From assembly GCF_020193655.1 (NCBI RefSeq), contig NZ_JADYVE010000004.1:310001-374000 (forward strand): a DNA stretch of 64,000 nucleotides, written 5' to 3'. A program made the position numbers and the translations under genes. Below are positions 18,502 to 27,516 of this stretch, one piece after another (within the stretch, counting starts at the first letter, position 1; every line of letters begins with the position of its first letter). Origin of the DNA: Ensifer sp. IC3342 (lineage in GTDB: Bacteria; Pseudomonadota; Alphaproteobacteria; Rhizobiales; Rhizobiaceae). The notes below the pieces were generated by a model. It was given only the letters and a program-made list of their open reading frames with translations, ran no database searches and was not told where the DNA came from.

Positions 18502-18587
18502 TACAGCGCTGTGCGTCATCAGACGCACGCAGGGCGCTATAACACTTTGAACGACTGCATGGTTTTATGCTTAAGGACCCATGCAGT
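18502..18587 (-). repeat. RIME-like two-palindrome element, copy 2 (inverted)
   Basis: Reads TACAGCGCTGTGCGTCATCA, then GACGCACGCAGGGCGCTATA, ACACTTTGAACGACTGCATG and a degenerate palindrome ending CCCATGCAGT. It is the reverse orientation of the elements at 9612 and 39136. It lies between the multicopper oxidase gene start and the next minus-strand gene, so it may separate two transcripts. Confidence 0.65.
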
Positions 18588-18701
18588 GGTGTTTCGCGTC
18601 GCGCCGGAAGGCGTTTCATGCGAACAGCGATCATGGGCGGCGGAAGGATCCGCCACGCATGGTCGTTGGCGCCGGCACCGGGCATGCCCGGCCGACGCCG
18701 G

Positions 18702-19040
18702 CTAAAGGACGATGGTTCGTGGTGGTGGAGGATCGGGCGGGCCGGTGCGGCCGGCTATCTCTTCTGCTGACAGTGTTGCGAGATCGACCGCCAAAATTGG
18801 GAGTTCAAGCTCCGTCGCGGCCGGAACCGCGATGAAGGTTGCAAGACAGAATTGTGCGCAGAGCGAGGCTTTGCCGTCGTCGCCGGGCGGACAGCCATCG
18901 CAATCGCCCATGTCTTCGTCGGCCATCGCGGCGGCAGACATAGTGAGGGACATGCCAGTCGCATTCGCCGCATGCGCAACACTGCCCATGGCAAATACCG
19001 CGAGCAAGACAATCGCGAAGATGCGAACGAGTCTGTCCAT
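18702..19040 (-). CDS. Small secreted Cys-containing protein, DUF2946-like
   Basis: 112 residues with a signal peptide (IFAIVLLAVFAMGSVAHA) and four cysteines arranged DCDGCPPGDDGKASLCAQFC, followed by a proline-rich tail GPPDPPPPRTIVL. The pattern resembles DUF2946-type proteins often found near copper genes. It lies upstream of the multicopper oxidase operon in the same direction, with a repeat between them. A metal-related role is inferred from context. Confidence 0.6.
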   Translation of the reverse strand: MDRLVRIFAIVLLAVFAMGSVAHAANATGMSLTMSAAAMADEDMGDCDGCPPGDDGKASLCAQFCLATFIAVPAATELELPILAVDLATLSAEEIAGRTGPPDPPPPRTIVL

Positions 19041-19134
19041 CCGCTCATGCTAGCCGGTTTCCGCGTCATGTCCAGTTACGGACTGTCGCAGCCGGTGGCG
19101 TCGGCAAAGCTTGGTCTTCACTGCTCCGGCGCGC

Positions 19135-19890
19135 CTATTGCACAAGCGGCCGCAGCGCCGCTTGTGTCTCCTTGAGCAAGGGCAGGTAGCGTTCCGCAAG
19201 CTCGGAGGCTGCGACATGGGCGGCGGGGGCACCGATGTTGAGCGCCGCGACCACCTGGCCGCGCGCGTTCATCAACGGCACCGCGATCGAGCAAAGTCCG
19301 AGCTCGAGCTCCTGGTCGATGACCGCATAGCCCTGCTCGCGAACCCGACGCAATTCCTCGATCAGCTCTTCCGGATCGGTCTTCGTCAGCGGCGTGTTGG
19401 CCTTGAGTTCGGTGCGTTTCAGGATTTCGCGCGCCTCCGTTTCGGGAAGTGCGGCAAGCAGCACGCGACCCATGGAGGCGCAATAGGCGGGAAGGCGCGA
19501 TCCTGGCATCAGGTTGATCGACATCACCCGCCGCTGCGAGGCGCGCGCCACATAGACGACCTCCGTGCCGTCGAGGACCGACGCCGAGGCACTCTGGCCG
19601 GCCTTTACCGACAGCTGGTCGAGATAGGGCTGGACGAGCGCCGGCAAAGGTGTCGCCGACAGATAGGCGTGGCCGAGCCGCAGGATTTTCGGCGTCAGTG
19701 TGAAGAACTTGCCGTCGTAGTCGGCATAGCCGAGCTCGGAAAGCGTGAGCAGCGAGCGCCGCACCGTGGCACGGTCTAGGTCGGTGATCTTCGCAGCCTC
19801 TGCAATCGTCAGGCGCGGTTGCGCCTCCCCGAACGCCTCGATGACCTTCAAGCCCCTCGCGAAGCCGCTGACGAAATCCGTTTCCCGCAT
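19135..19890 (-). CDS. pcaR: IclR-family regulator of pcaIJF, PcaR
   Basis: 251-residue IclR regulator: N-terminal winged HTH (LTIAEAAKITDLDRATVRRSLLTLSELGY, residues 27-55) and C-terminal effector domain (SVLDGTEVVYVARASQRRVMSINLMPGSRLPAY, then IDQELELGLCSIAVPL). Its length and divergent position next to pcaIJF match PcaR of rhizobia and pseudomonads, which senses beta-ketoadipate. The ATG at 19890 (MRETDFVSG) is preferred to an upstream in-frame start at 19938. Confidence 0.9.
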   Translation of the reverse strand: MRETDFVSGFARGLKVIEAFGEAQPRLTIAEAAKITDLDRATVRRSLLTLSELGYADYDGKFFTLTPKILRLGHAYLSATPLPALVQPYLDQLSVKAGQSASASVLDGTEVVYVARASQRRVMSINLMPGSRLPAYCASMGRVLLAALPETEAREILKRTELKANTPLTKTDPEELIEELRRVREQGYAVIDQELELGLCSIAVPLMNARGQVVAALNIGAPAAHVAASELAERYLPLLKETQAALRPLVQ

Positions 19891-19919
19891 GATTCGCTCA
19901 CCTCGTTTGCTCACCCATC

Positions 19920-19966
19920 TTGTGCGATATATGAACAAATGTCAAATAACGCACAAAATGTTTGAC
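19920..19966. promoter_or_regulatory. Interlocked inverted repeats in the pcaR-pcaI gap
   Basis: TTGTGCG (19920-19926) and CGCACAA (19950-19956) form a 7-base inverted pair with a 23-base spacer. An overlapping pair is GTCAAA (19941-19946) with TTTGAC (19961-19966). Together they cover the likely promoters of both divergent genes, the place a PcaR operator would be expected. Confidence 0.45.
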
Positions 19967-20075
19967 GTGCGTCTGAAACGAGCGCTTATTTCCGCCATCA
20001 CCGATGACGAGAGCCAGGGCACCACCGCGGGTCCCCTGCTCGACGTTCGGCAACATCAATGGAGGAGGGACCAGG

Positions 20076-20933
20076 ATGGCTTGCATATTGTCGCTCGCCG
20101 AGGCGGTCGCCGAAAACGTGAAGGACGGCGACACCGTCGCCATGGAAGGGTTCACCCATCTCATTCCCTATGCCGCCGGCCATGAGGTGATCCGCCAGGG
20201 CAGGAAGGATCTCTTCCTCGTCCGCATGACGCCGGATATCCTCTATGATCAGTTGATCGGCGTCGGCGCCGCACGGGGCATGAAATTCTCCTGGGGCGGC
20301 AATCCGGGAGTCGGCTCGCTGCACCGCTTCCGCGATGCGGTCGAAAATCAGTGGCCGCGGCCGCTGGAAATCGAGGAGCATTCCCACGCGGCGATGGCGA
20401 ACGCCTATGAGGCGGGCGCCGCAAACCTGCCCTTCGCGATGCTCAGGGGCTATATCGGCGCCGACCTGCCGAAGGTGAACCCGAACATCAGACAAGTTGC
20501 CTGCCCCTTCACCGGCGAAGTGCTTGCCGCCGTGCCGGCGATCCGTCCGGACGTGACGATCATCCACGCACAGCGTGCCGATCGGAAGGGCAATGTGCTG
20601 CTCGAAGGAATCGTCGGCGTGCAGAAGGAAGCGGTGCTTGCCGCCAAGCGCTCGATCGTGACCGTCGAGGAGATCGTCGACGAACTCAACCCACCCTCTC
20701 CGAATTCGGTCGTGCTGCCGACCTGGGCGGTGACGGCAGTCGTCCACGTGCCCGGCGGCGCATTCCCCTCCTATGCGCATGGCTATTATCCGCGCTCCAA
20801 CGCGTTCTACATCGCCTGGGACGAGATCGCCCGCGACCGGGAAACGTTCACCGCCTGGATCAAGGAAAACGTGCTCGACGCGAAGCCCGAGGACTTCGCC
20901 AGACATGCAGCAAAGTCGGCAAAGGCCGCGTGA
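20076..20933 (+). CDS. pcaI: 3-oxoadipate CoA-transferase subunit A PcaI
   Basis: Alpha subunit of the enzyme that moves CoA from succinyl-CoA to beta-ketoadipate. The 285-residue product has the CoA-transferase family I opening (ACILSLAEAVAENVKDGDTVAMEGFTHLIPYAAG) and DVTIIHAQRADRKGNVLLEG at mid-protein. The ATG at 20076 follows GGAGGAGGG; an in-frame upstream start at 20004 has none. At 285 residues it is longer than the pseudomonad PcaI. First gene of pcaIJF. Confidence 0.94.
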   Translation: MACILSLAEAVAENVKDGDTVAMEGFTHLIPYAAGHEVIRQGRKDLFLVRMTPDILYDQLIGVGAARGMKFSWGGNPGVGSLHRFRDAVENQWPRPLEIEEHSHAAMANAYEAGAANLPFAMLRGYIGADLPKVNPNIRQVACPFTGEVLAAVPAIRPDVTIIHAQRADRKGNVLLEGIVGVQKEAVLAAKRSIVTVEEIVDELNPPSPNSVVLPTWAVTAVVHVPGGAFPSYAHGYYPRSNAFYIAWDEIARDRETFTAWIKENVLDAKPEDFARHAAKSAKAA

Positions 20934-20943
20934 GGAGGCGACG

Positions 20944-21734
20944 ATGACGGATTTCACACCCACGGAAATGATGACGATTGCCGCGTCGCGCGAACTTTCC
21001 AATGACGACGTCTGCTTCGTCGGCATCGGCGCGCCGTCGGCCGCCTGCAATGTCGCCCGGCTGACGCATGCGCCGGACATCACGCTGATTTACGAGAGCG
21101 GCACCGTCGGCACCAAGCCGGACGTGCTGCCGCTGTCGATCGGCGACGGCGAGCTTTGCGATACCGCGCTCTTCACCGTCTCGGTCCCGGAAATGTTCCG
21201 CTACTGGCTACAGGGCGGGCGTATCACGACCGGCTTTCTCGGCGGCGCGCAGATCGACCGCTTCGCCAACCTCAACACCACCGTCGTCGGCCCCTATGAC
21301 CATCCAAAGGTCCGCCTGCCGGGCGGCGGCGGCGCGCCGGAGATCGCCTCCAATTGCGGCCGCATCTTCATCACCATGGCGCTCTCGAAGCGCGGCTTCG
21401 TCGAGAAGCTGCCCTTCATCACCTCGATGGGTCACGGCCAAGGCGGCAACCACCGCGAACGGCTCGGCATGAAGACGAAAGGTCCGACCCGCGTCATCAC
21501 CGACCTTTGCATCCTCGAACCCGATCCCGAGACGAAGGAGCTGACCGTCGTCTCGATCCATCACGGCGTCACGCGCGATGAGATCGTCGAAAATTGCGGC
21601 TGGGCGATCAAGTTCGTCGACACCGTCATCGAGACGCCGGTGCCGACCGAAACGGAACTTGCGGTGCTGCGCGACATCAACGCCCGCACCAAGAAGGCCC
21701 ATCAGGGAACCGACAAGGGTAAGGAGGCCGCCTG

Positions 21735-21735
<1 letters not shown>
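20944..21735 (+). CDS. pcaJ: 3-oxoadipate CoA-transferase subunit B PcaJ
   Basis: Beta subunit of 3-oxoadipate CoA-transferase, 263 residues, starting MTDFTPTEMMTIAASRELSNDD. The family block VGIGAPSAACNVARLTHAPDITLIYESGTVG contains the glutamate expected to form the CoA thioester intermediate. It begins 10 bases after pcaI with a GAGG site, and its TGA overlaps the pcaF ATG by one base. Confidence 0.94.
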
Positions 21736-22937
<1,202 letters not shown>

Positions 22938-22954
22938 CCCGCGCCGGCGGATCT

Positions 22955-22980
22955 CATCACCGATGTGTCAATCGGTGATG
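22955..22980. terminator. Hairpin between pcaF and acyP
   Basis: CATCACCGAT and ATCGGTGATG are perfect 10-base arms around a 6-base loop, 17 bases after the pcaF stop. The right arm also encodes the last residues of the convergent acylphosphatase. No T-run follows on either strand, so it may act bidirectionally or with Rho. Confidence 0.55.
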
Positions 22981-23252
22981 TGAAACCCCAAGGGCGTATG
23001 TACGGACGAGGCATCTTCGCTCTCGACGTTTGACACTCGTGCCGCCGGCGGGCCTTTCCAGAATCGGCTCAACATCGTCGAGATCGCCGCCTCGGGTCCG
23101 GCAATGAGCGCTGTGACGGAGCCGTCGCGCTCGTTGCGGACCCAGCCTTCCAGGCCAAGCCGCGCCGCTTCGTCGCGGGTCCAGACACGGAAGGCAACGC
23201 CCTGCACCCTTCCAGTGACCCGGACCAGAGCCGCCTTGCGATCCTCCGCCAT
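22968..23252 (-). CDS. acyP: Acylphosphatase
   Basis: 94-residue acylphosphatase hydrolysing carboxyl-phosphate bonds. The family signature is complete: VRVTGRVQGVAFRVWTRDEAARLGLEGWVRNERDGSV, with the phosphate-binding Arg in VAFRVW and the catalytic Asn in WVRN. The family is usually 90-100 residues. Single gene, convergent with pcaF. Confidence 0.93.
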   Translation of the reverse strand: MAEDRKAALVRVTGRVQGVAFRVWTRDEAARLGLEGWVRNERDGSVTALIAGPEAAISTMLSRFWKGPPAARVSNVESEDASSVHTPLGFHITD

Positions 23253-23435
23253 GGCCGCCTCCTTCTGTTCGGTCTTCTGAATCTGGCGCAGACGACGGCG
23301 AATGCAAGCCCATCGCCCGGGTGGTGGCCCGCATCAGGCCATGCATACGCGGCATCGTGCCGGCACCGTTGCCGTTTAGAAAATCTGCCCTTCCGGCCTT
23401 GAAGGCGCTCCGTCGCAACACCATTGTATGAGTCA

Positions 23436-23548
23436 TCGATGGAGCCTCCTCCCCCCGGCTCTGTCGTGGGATCGGCAACCCTCCTCCTCCCAGTTGCCGA
23501 TCAGAATCGGAAGCCCGGCGACCTCCTCCCCGCCGGGCTTTCTTTTTT
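23436..23548 (+). ncRNA. Small RNA with three CCTCC-loop hairpins (alpha-r14 / cuckoo type)
   Basis: Three hairpins in a row each show an anti-Shine-Dalgarno run in the loop. Stem 1 is GAGCC/GGCTC (23442-23461) with loop TCCTCCCCCC. Stem 2 is GATCGGCAAC/GTTGCCGATC (23470-23502) with loop CCTCCTCCTCCCA. Stem 3 is AAGCCCGGCG/CGCCGGGCTT (23511-23540) with loop ACCTCCTCCC, followed by TCTTTTTT as an intrinsic terminator. This is the architecture of the alpha-r14/cuckoo sRNA family of Rhizobiales, where CCUCCUCCC motifs in loops are thought to pair with ribosome sites. The 5' end is estimated; a weak CTTGAA/TTGTAT promoter lies at 23398-23429 with a long spacer. Confidence 0.8.
23511..23548 (+). 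terminator. Intrinsic terminator of the small RNA
   Basis: Ten-base perfect stem AAGCCCGGCG/CGCCGGGCTT with a 10-base loop, followed immediately by TCTTTTTT. Strong Rho-independent terminator on the plus strand. Confidence 0.85.
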
Positions 23549-23558
23549 GAGGGCTACG

Positions 23559-23644
23559 GCATGCTTCCTTAATCGTTGCCGATTTCAGGGAAAGTACATG
23601 TAGCAATCAAAGCGCTACAGCGTCCTTTGCGCGTCCGGCTGTAG
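23559..23644 (+). repeat. RIME-like two-palindrome element, copy 3 (degenerate)
   Basis: GCATGCTTCCTTAATCG with CGATTTCAGGGAAAGTACATG forms an eroded first palindrome. It is followed by AATCAAAGCGCTACAGCGTC and a shortened second palindrome ending GGCTGTAG. It lies between the sRNA terminator and the ECF sigma promoter. Confidence 0.6.
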
Positions 23645-23693
23645 GGTCGAAGCGCGCATATGATCCTGATAAAATGGCCACCAATTGCACATT

Positions 23694-23723
23694 CGGGAAC
23701 GTTTGCGCGGGTCAGGCATCCAA
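23694..23723 (+). promoter_or_regulatory. Predicted ECF-type promoter of the sigma gene
   Basis: CGGGAACGTTT (23694-23704), 11 bases, then GCATCCAA (23716-23723). The same two blocks with identical spacing occur at 24431-24460 in front of the DUF4142-cupredoxin pair. GGAAC followed after 16 bases by CATCC has the form of an ECF sigma promoter, so the sigma factor probably drives both. Confidence 0.65.
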
Positions 23724-23745
23724 TGTGCGACAAGGAGCCTCGACC

Positions 23746-24429
23746 ATGCCCATCGCTGAGAAAGTCCCTTCCCGAAAACGCGAGACATCGCCGCAAGACA
23801 TCGACGCCTTTCGCGTCATCATGCAGACGCACAATCGCAAGCTCTATCGGATTGCGCGGAGCATGGTGCAGAATAACAGCGATGCGGAGGACGTTCTTCA
23901 GGAGGCCTATGTCCGCGCGTTCACGCATTTTTCCGAATTCCGCGGCGACTCGGCGATCACCACATGGCTGTCGCGCATCGTGATCAACGAGGCCTTGGGC
24001 AGGCTGCGCCAGGGGCGGCGCAGGAGGCGGCTCACCGAAGATATGTTGCAAACCCATCAGGCGGAAATCATCGCCTTCCCGCGCAACGCAGACACGGATG
24101 ATCCGGAAAAGACGATGGCACAGCGACAGATTCTCGACCTTGTCGAAAAGGCGACTGATCAGCTTCCGGATATCTACCGCACCGTCTTCGTCATGCGGGT
24201 GATCGAGGGCCTCAGCAACGAAGAGACCGCCGATCTGTTGGCGCTTCGCCCCGAGACCGTCCGAACGCGGCTCTTTCGCGCGCGACACCTCATCAAAGAG
24301 CAACTGGAGAGACAAATCGGTCCGCTTCTGCTCGACGCCTTCCCCTTCGCGGGCAAGCGTTGTGAGCGTCTGACCGAGGCCGTGCTCGCGCGCATCTCGC
24401 AAAGGGAACCGGAGGGCGGCGGAAAGTAA
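23746..24429 (+). CDS. ECF-family RNA polymerase sigma factor
   Basis: 227 residues with sigma-70 region 2 (IMQTHNRKLYRIARSMVQNNSDAEDVLQEAYVRAFTHFSEFRGDSAITTWLSRIVINEA, residues 24-84) and region 4 (DQLPDIYRTVFVMRVIEGLSNEETADLLALRPETVRTRLFRARHLIKEQL, residues 137-186), joined by a linker of about 50 residues. The ATG at 23746 has AAGGAG upstream and replaces a longer in-frame start at 23674 that would lie inside the promoter. A C-terminal extension of about 35 residues contains one Cys. No anti-sigma gene is next to it, so the control mechanism is not evident. Confidence 0.9.
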   Translation: MPIAEKVPSRKRETSPQDIDAFRVIMQTHNRKLYRIARSMVQNNSDAEDVLQEAYVRAFTHFSEFRGDSAITTWLSRIVINEALGRLRQGRRRRRLTEDMLQTHQAEIIAFPRNADTDDPEKTMAQRQILDLVEKATDQLPDIYRTVFVMRVIEGLSNEETADLLALRPETVRTRLFRARHLIKEQLERQIGPLLLDAFPFAGKRCERLTEAVLARISQREPEGGGK

Positions 24430-24430
24430 T

Positions 24431-24460
24431 CGGGAACGTTTCGACCTGCGAAGCATCCAA
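24431..24460 (+). promoter_or_regulatory. Predicted ECF-type promoter of the DUF4142-cupredoxin operon
   Basis: CGGGAACGTTT (24431-24441), 11 bases, GCATCCAA (24453-24460): the same blocks and spacing as the promoter of the sigma gene at 23694. It begins two bases after the sigma gene stop and lies about 50 bases before the DUF4142 start. The word CAATTGCACAT also recurs near both promoters but at different offsets. Confidence 0.65.
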
Positions 24461-24510
24461 AGCACATCAATTGCACATCCCGCTTTGAACTTCGAGGAAA
24501 GGAACATCCG

Positions 24511-25035
24511 ATGACCATACGCTTAACCACCGCAGCCGCTGCAATCGCCCTGTTGCTCGGGGGAAATTGGGCGTTCGCCGGCGACAAGCCGACGGATCCA
24601 CAGATCGCGCATATCGCCTACACCGCAGGTGTGATCGATGTCGAAGCGGCGAAGCAGGCCATTGCAACATCGAAAAACAAGACCGTCGTCGAATTCGCCG
24701 AGAGCATGCTGCGCGACCACGAATCGGTGAACAAGCAGGCACTCGATCTCGTCAAGAAGCTCAATGTTACGCCCGAAGATAACGACACCAGCAAAGCCCT
24801 GTCGCAGGCGGCCGAAACCAAACGTTCGGAACTGGCGAAGCTGACGGGGACGGACTTCGACAAGGCCTATGTCGAGAACGAGGTCGCGTACCACAAGCAG
24901 GTCAACGGCGCGCTGGAGACCCTGCTGATCCCGTCTGCACAAAATGCCGAGCTAAAGTCTCTGCTCGAGACCGGGCTGAAGGTGTTCCAGGGCCATCAGC
25001 AGCACGCCGAACATGTCGCGACGGAATTGAAATGA
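24511..25035 (+). CDS. Secreted DUF4142 (ferritin-like fold) protein
   Basis: 174 residues with a Sec signal peptide (LTTAAAAIALLLGGNWAFA) and a helical DUF4142 domain: DPQIAHIAYTAGVIDVEAAKQAIA, FAESMLRDHESVNKQALDLVKKLNV, and the C-terminal LETGLKVFQGHQQHAEHVATELK. Family members are small periplasmic four-helix proteins of unknown function, often stress-induced. It has a GAGGAAAGGA ribosome site, is coupled to the cupredoxin gene by a 4-base overlap, and is probably transcribed by the neighbouring ECF sigma factor. Confidence 0.85.
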   Translation: MTIRLTTAAAAIALLLGGNWAFAGDKPTDPQIAHIAYTAGVIDVEAAKQAIATSKNKTVVEFAESMLRDHESVNKQALDLVKKLNVTPEDNDTSKALSQAAETKRSELAKLTGTDFDKAYVENEVAYHKQVNGALETLLIPSAQNAELKSLLETGLKVFQGHQQHAEHVATELK

Positions 25036-25361
25036 ACGCGGCAGTAAACCCGCTAGGATCGGCCATTCTCGCCCTGTTGTTGGGAACGGCGGCCCTCGTC
25101 GTTCCCGCCCAGGCAGAAACCATTGAGGTGACGATCGACCGCCTCGTCTACGCGCCCGCGGAGATCGAGGCGAAGGTGGGCGATGAAATCGAGTGGATCA
25201 ACAAGGATGCGCTCGTTCACACCGCCACGGTGAAGGGAGGCGCGGAAGTGCTCCTCCCGGCGAAAAAATCAGGTCGCCTCCTGCTGAACGAGCCGGGCAG
25301 CTTCGACTATGTCTGCCGCTATCATCCCAACATGAAAGGCCACATCGCCGTGGGCCCGTAA
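25032..25361 (+). CDS. Cupredoxin, plastocyanin/amicyanin-like
   Basis: 109-residue periplasmic blue copper protein with a signal peptide ending VVPAQA. The type 1 copper ligands are visible as His63 (ALVHTATV), Cys95, His98 and Met101 (DYVCRYHPNMKG), the amicyanin/pseudoazurin spacing with a short C-x2-H-x2-M loop. Likely an electron carrier. The ATG overlaps the DUF4142 stop, so both are made together. Confidence 0.9.
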   Translation: MNAAVNPLGSAILALLLGTAALVVPAQAETIEVTIDRLVYAPAEIEAKVGDEIEWINKDALVHTATVKGGAEVLLPAKKSGRLLLNEPGSFDYVCRYHPNMKGHIAVGP

Positions 25362-25376
25362 ACCCACGGGGCGAGA

Positions 25377-25407
25377 GCGACCGGCCGGGTGTCCGCCGGC
25401 CGGTCGC
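25377..25407. terminator. GC-rich hairpin between convergent genes
   Basis: GCGACCGGCCGG and CCGGCCGGTCGC are perfect 12-base arms around a 7-base loop. It lies 16 bases after the cupredoxin stop and 5 before the end of the convergent ABC ATPase gene. It lacks a T-run but could end both transcripts. Confidence 0.6.
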
Positions 25408-25411
25408 CTGC

Positions 25412-26137
25412 TCAATGCAGGCCGAGGAACTGCTTCAGCTCCGGCGTTTGCGGATTGGCAAAGACTTCCCCTGGCCGCCCGATCTCGTGCACGCGGCCCT
25501 GGTGCATGAAGACGACACGCGAGCAGACGTCGCGGGCGAACTTCATCTCATGCGTCACCATCAGCAGCGTCATGCCCTCGGCGGCAAGCTCGCGCACGAC
25601 CGCCAGCACTTCGGCGACGAGTTCCGGATCAAGCGCCGAGGTGATCTCGTCGCAAAGCAGCGCCATAGGCTGCATGGCAAGCGCACGCGCGATCGCCACG
25701 CGCTGCTGTTGGCCGCCGGAGAGTTCGTCCGGATAGGCGTCGAATTTTTGCTTCAGGCCGACGCGCTCCAGCATCCTGCGCGCCATCTTCTCCGCCTCCG
25801 GTTTCGCCGTCTTCTTGACCACCATCTGCGACAGCATGACGTTGCCGCCGACCGTCAGATGCGGGAAAAGATTGAACTGCTGGAAGATCATGCCGACCTT
25901 CAAGCGCAGCGCCTTCAGGTGCACTTCATCGTCGTGAAGCTGAGCGCCCGCAACGGAGATTGAGCCCTTGCTGATCGTCTCAAGGCCGTTGATGCAGCGT
26001 AAGAGCGTCGACTTGCCCGAACCGCTCTTGCCGATGATGGCGATCACCTCGCCCGGCTCGACATCGAGATTGATGCCCTTCAGGACCTCGTTCTCGCCGT
26101 AGCTTTTGCGGACTTCAGTGATTTCGATGAGCGACAT
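25412..26137 (-). CDS. Polar amino-acid ABC transporter, ATP-binding protein
   Basis: 241-residue ATPase of the GlnQ/HisP type. Walker A is IIGKSGSGKSTLLRCI near residue 34, the signature is ELSGGQQQRVAIARAL near residue 136, and Walker B reads MALLCDEITSALDP. It powers the two permeases upstream, whose last gene it overlaps by 23 bases. Last gene of the amino-acid uptake operon. Confidence 0.93.
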   Translation of the reverse strand: MSLIEITEVRKSYGENEVLKGINLDVEPGEVIAIIGKSGSGKSTLLRCINGLETISKGSISVAGAQLHDDEVHLKALRLKVGMIFQQFNLFPHLTVGGNVMLSQMVVKKTAKPEAEKMARRMLERVGLKQKFDAYPDELSGGQQQRVAIARALAMQPMALLCDEITSALDPELVAEVLAVVRELAAEGMTLLMVTHEMKFARDVCSRVVFMHQGRVHEIGRPGEVFANPQTPELKQFLGLH

Positions 26138-26774
26138 TGAGTTTCCTTTCGAGGATCTGGCTGCTTTTGGAGAGCGGGCAGCAGAGCGCGAAATAGATGA
26201 GGGCGACGAGGCCGTAGACGGTGAAGGGCTGGAAGGTGGCGTTGGTGACGACGGTTCCGGCCTTCGACAGTTCGACGAAACCGATGATCGAGGTCAGCGC
26301 CGTGCCCTTGATGACCTGAACGGAAAAACCGACCGTTGGCGGAACAGCGATCTTCATTGCCTGCGGCAGGATGACGTAGCGCATCTGCTGCAAGCGGCCC
26401 ATGCCGAGGCTGGCGGACGCTTCCCATTGCCCTTTGGCGATCGCCTCGACGCAGCCGCGCCAGATTTCTCCCAGAAAGGCGGCGGACCAGAGGATCAGCG
26501 CCAGTCCGGCGGCGAGCCAGGCCGGGACGTCGATGCCGAAAAGGCCAAGCCCAAAGAAGGCGATGAAGAGTTGCATCAGGAGCGGCGTGCCCTGGAACAG
26601 CTCGATGTAGTATTTCGCCAGCGACCGCGACCACTTGCGCTTGCTGATGCGCAGGAAAAGCAGGCCCAGCCCGACGATACCGCCACCAACAAAAGAGACG
26701 GCTGACAGAACGATCGTCCAGCGGGTGGCAAGCAGCAGGTTTCGCAAAATGTCCCAGATCGTGAACTCGATCAT
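26115..26774 (-). CDS. Polar amino-acid ABC transporter permease
   Basis: 219-residue inner-membrane HisM/GlnP-type permease. The EAA loop is ASASLGMGRLQQMRYVILPQAMKIAVPP near residue 135, and GTPLLMQLFIAFFGLGLFG follows the second span. Its start overlaps the stop of the other permease by four bases (ATGA), and its end overlaps the ATPase gene. The two permeases probably form a heterodimer. Confidence 0.92.
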   Translation of the reverse strand: MIEFTIWDILRNLLLATRWTIVLSAVSFVGGGIVGLGLLFLRISKRKWSRSLAKYYIELFQGTPLLMQLFIAFFGLGLFGIDVPAWLAAGLALILWSAAFLGEIWRGCVEAIAKGQWEASASLGMGRLQQMRYVILPQAMKIAVPPTVGFSVQVIKGTALTSIIGFVELSKAGTVVTNATFQPFTVYGLVALIYFALCCPLSKSSQILERKLNVAHRNH

Positions 26775-27442
26775 CGCGCTGCCCTCCTCGGGAAGATGAG
26801 CCCGCCAACGATCGCCAGCACTTGTCGAAGCAGCACCGCAAGCGCCAGATAGACGGCGGTCGAGACTATATAAGCCTCGAAGGCGCGGAAGGTCCTCGAC
26901 TGGATGAAGTTCGCCGCGAAGGTCAGGTCTTCCGCGGCGATCTGGGAAACGACGGCCGAGCCGAGCATGACGATGACGACCTGCGAGGAAAGCGCCGGCC
27001 AGATCCGTTGAAGCGACGGCACGAGAACCACATGGCGAAAGGTTTCGAAACGCGTCATGGCGAGGCTGGCACCCGCCTCGAACTGGCCCTTCGGCGTCGC
27101 CTGGATGCCGGCCCTAATGATTTCGCAGCTATAGGCGCCGAGATTGACGACCATGGCAACATTGGCCGCCTGCAGTTCACTGAGCTGCAGGCCGAGCGAC
27201 GGGAGGCCGAAGAAGATAAAGAAGAGCTGGATGAGGAACGGCGTGTTGCGGATCAGTTCGACGTAAAGCGCGACGATCGGCTTCAGCCAGGCAGGGCCAA
27301 GCGCCCTCACCCAGGCGCAGAAGATGCCGAGCGAAATGCCGGCAACGGCGCCGACCGCGATCAGTTCGACCGTGATCCCGATCCCCTTGACGATCTGCGG
27401 ATAATATTCGGCAAGCCAGCCGAATTCGAATTGATAATTCAA
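26771..27442 (-). CDS. Polar amino-acid ABC transporter permease
   Basis: 223-residue HisQ-type permease: NTPFLIQLFFIFFGLPSLG after the second span, and the EAA loop GASLAMTRFETFRHVVLVPSLQRI. Start choice: TTG 27442 (reading NYQFEFGWLAEYYPQIVKGI, the usual N-terminus of this family) has GGGGTG upstream; ATG 27466 is an alternative with a poorer site. It lies 74 bases after the binding-protein gene. Confidence 0.88.
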   Translation of the reverse strand: MNYQFEFGWLAEYYPQIVKGIGITVELIAVGAVAGISLGIFCAWVRALGPAWLKPIVALYVELIRNTPFLIQLFFIFFGLPSLGLQLSELQAANVAMVVNLGAYSCEIIRAGIQATPKGQFEAGASLAMTRFETFRHVVLVPSLQRIWPALSSQVVIVMLGSAVVSQIAAEDLTFAANFIQSRTFRAFEAYIVSTAVYLALAVLLRQVLAIVGGLIFPRRAAR

Positions 27443-27516
27443 GGCGCACCCCTGTTTGGCAAACATTCGGCGACGCCATCCCGTCTGGTAACCCCACGCG
27501 GGATGGCACTGGCCGA

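Noticed and set aside
17032-18705. 557-codon plus-strand open frame
   Set aside because: It is the antisense of the multicopper oxidase gene, whose four copper motifs and Tat signal are complete. Long antisense frames are expected at this GC content.
24469-24479. Repeated word CAATTGCACAT near both ECF promoters as a shared operator
   Set aside because: It lies upstream of the promoter at one site and downstream at the other, so a common regulatory role is not supported.
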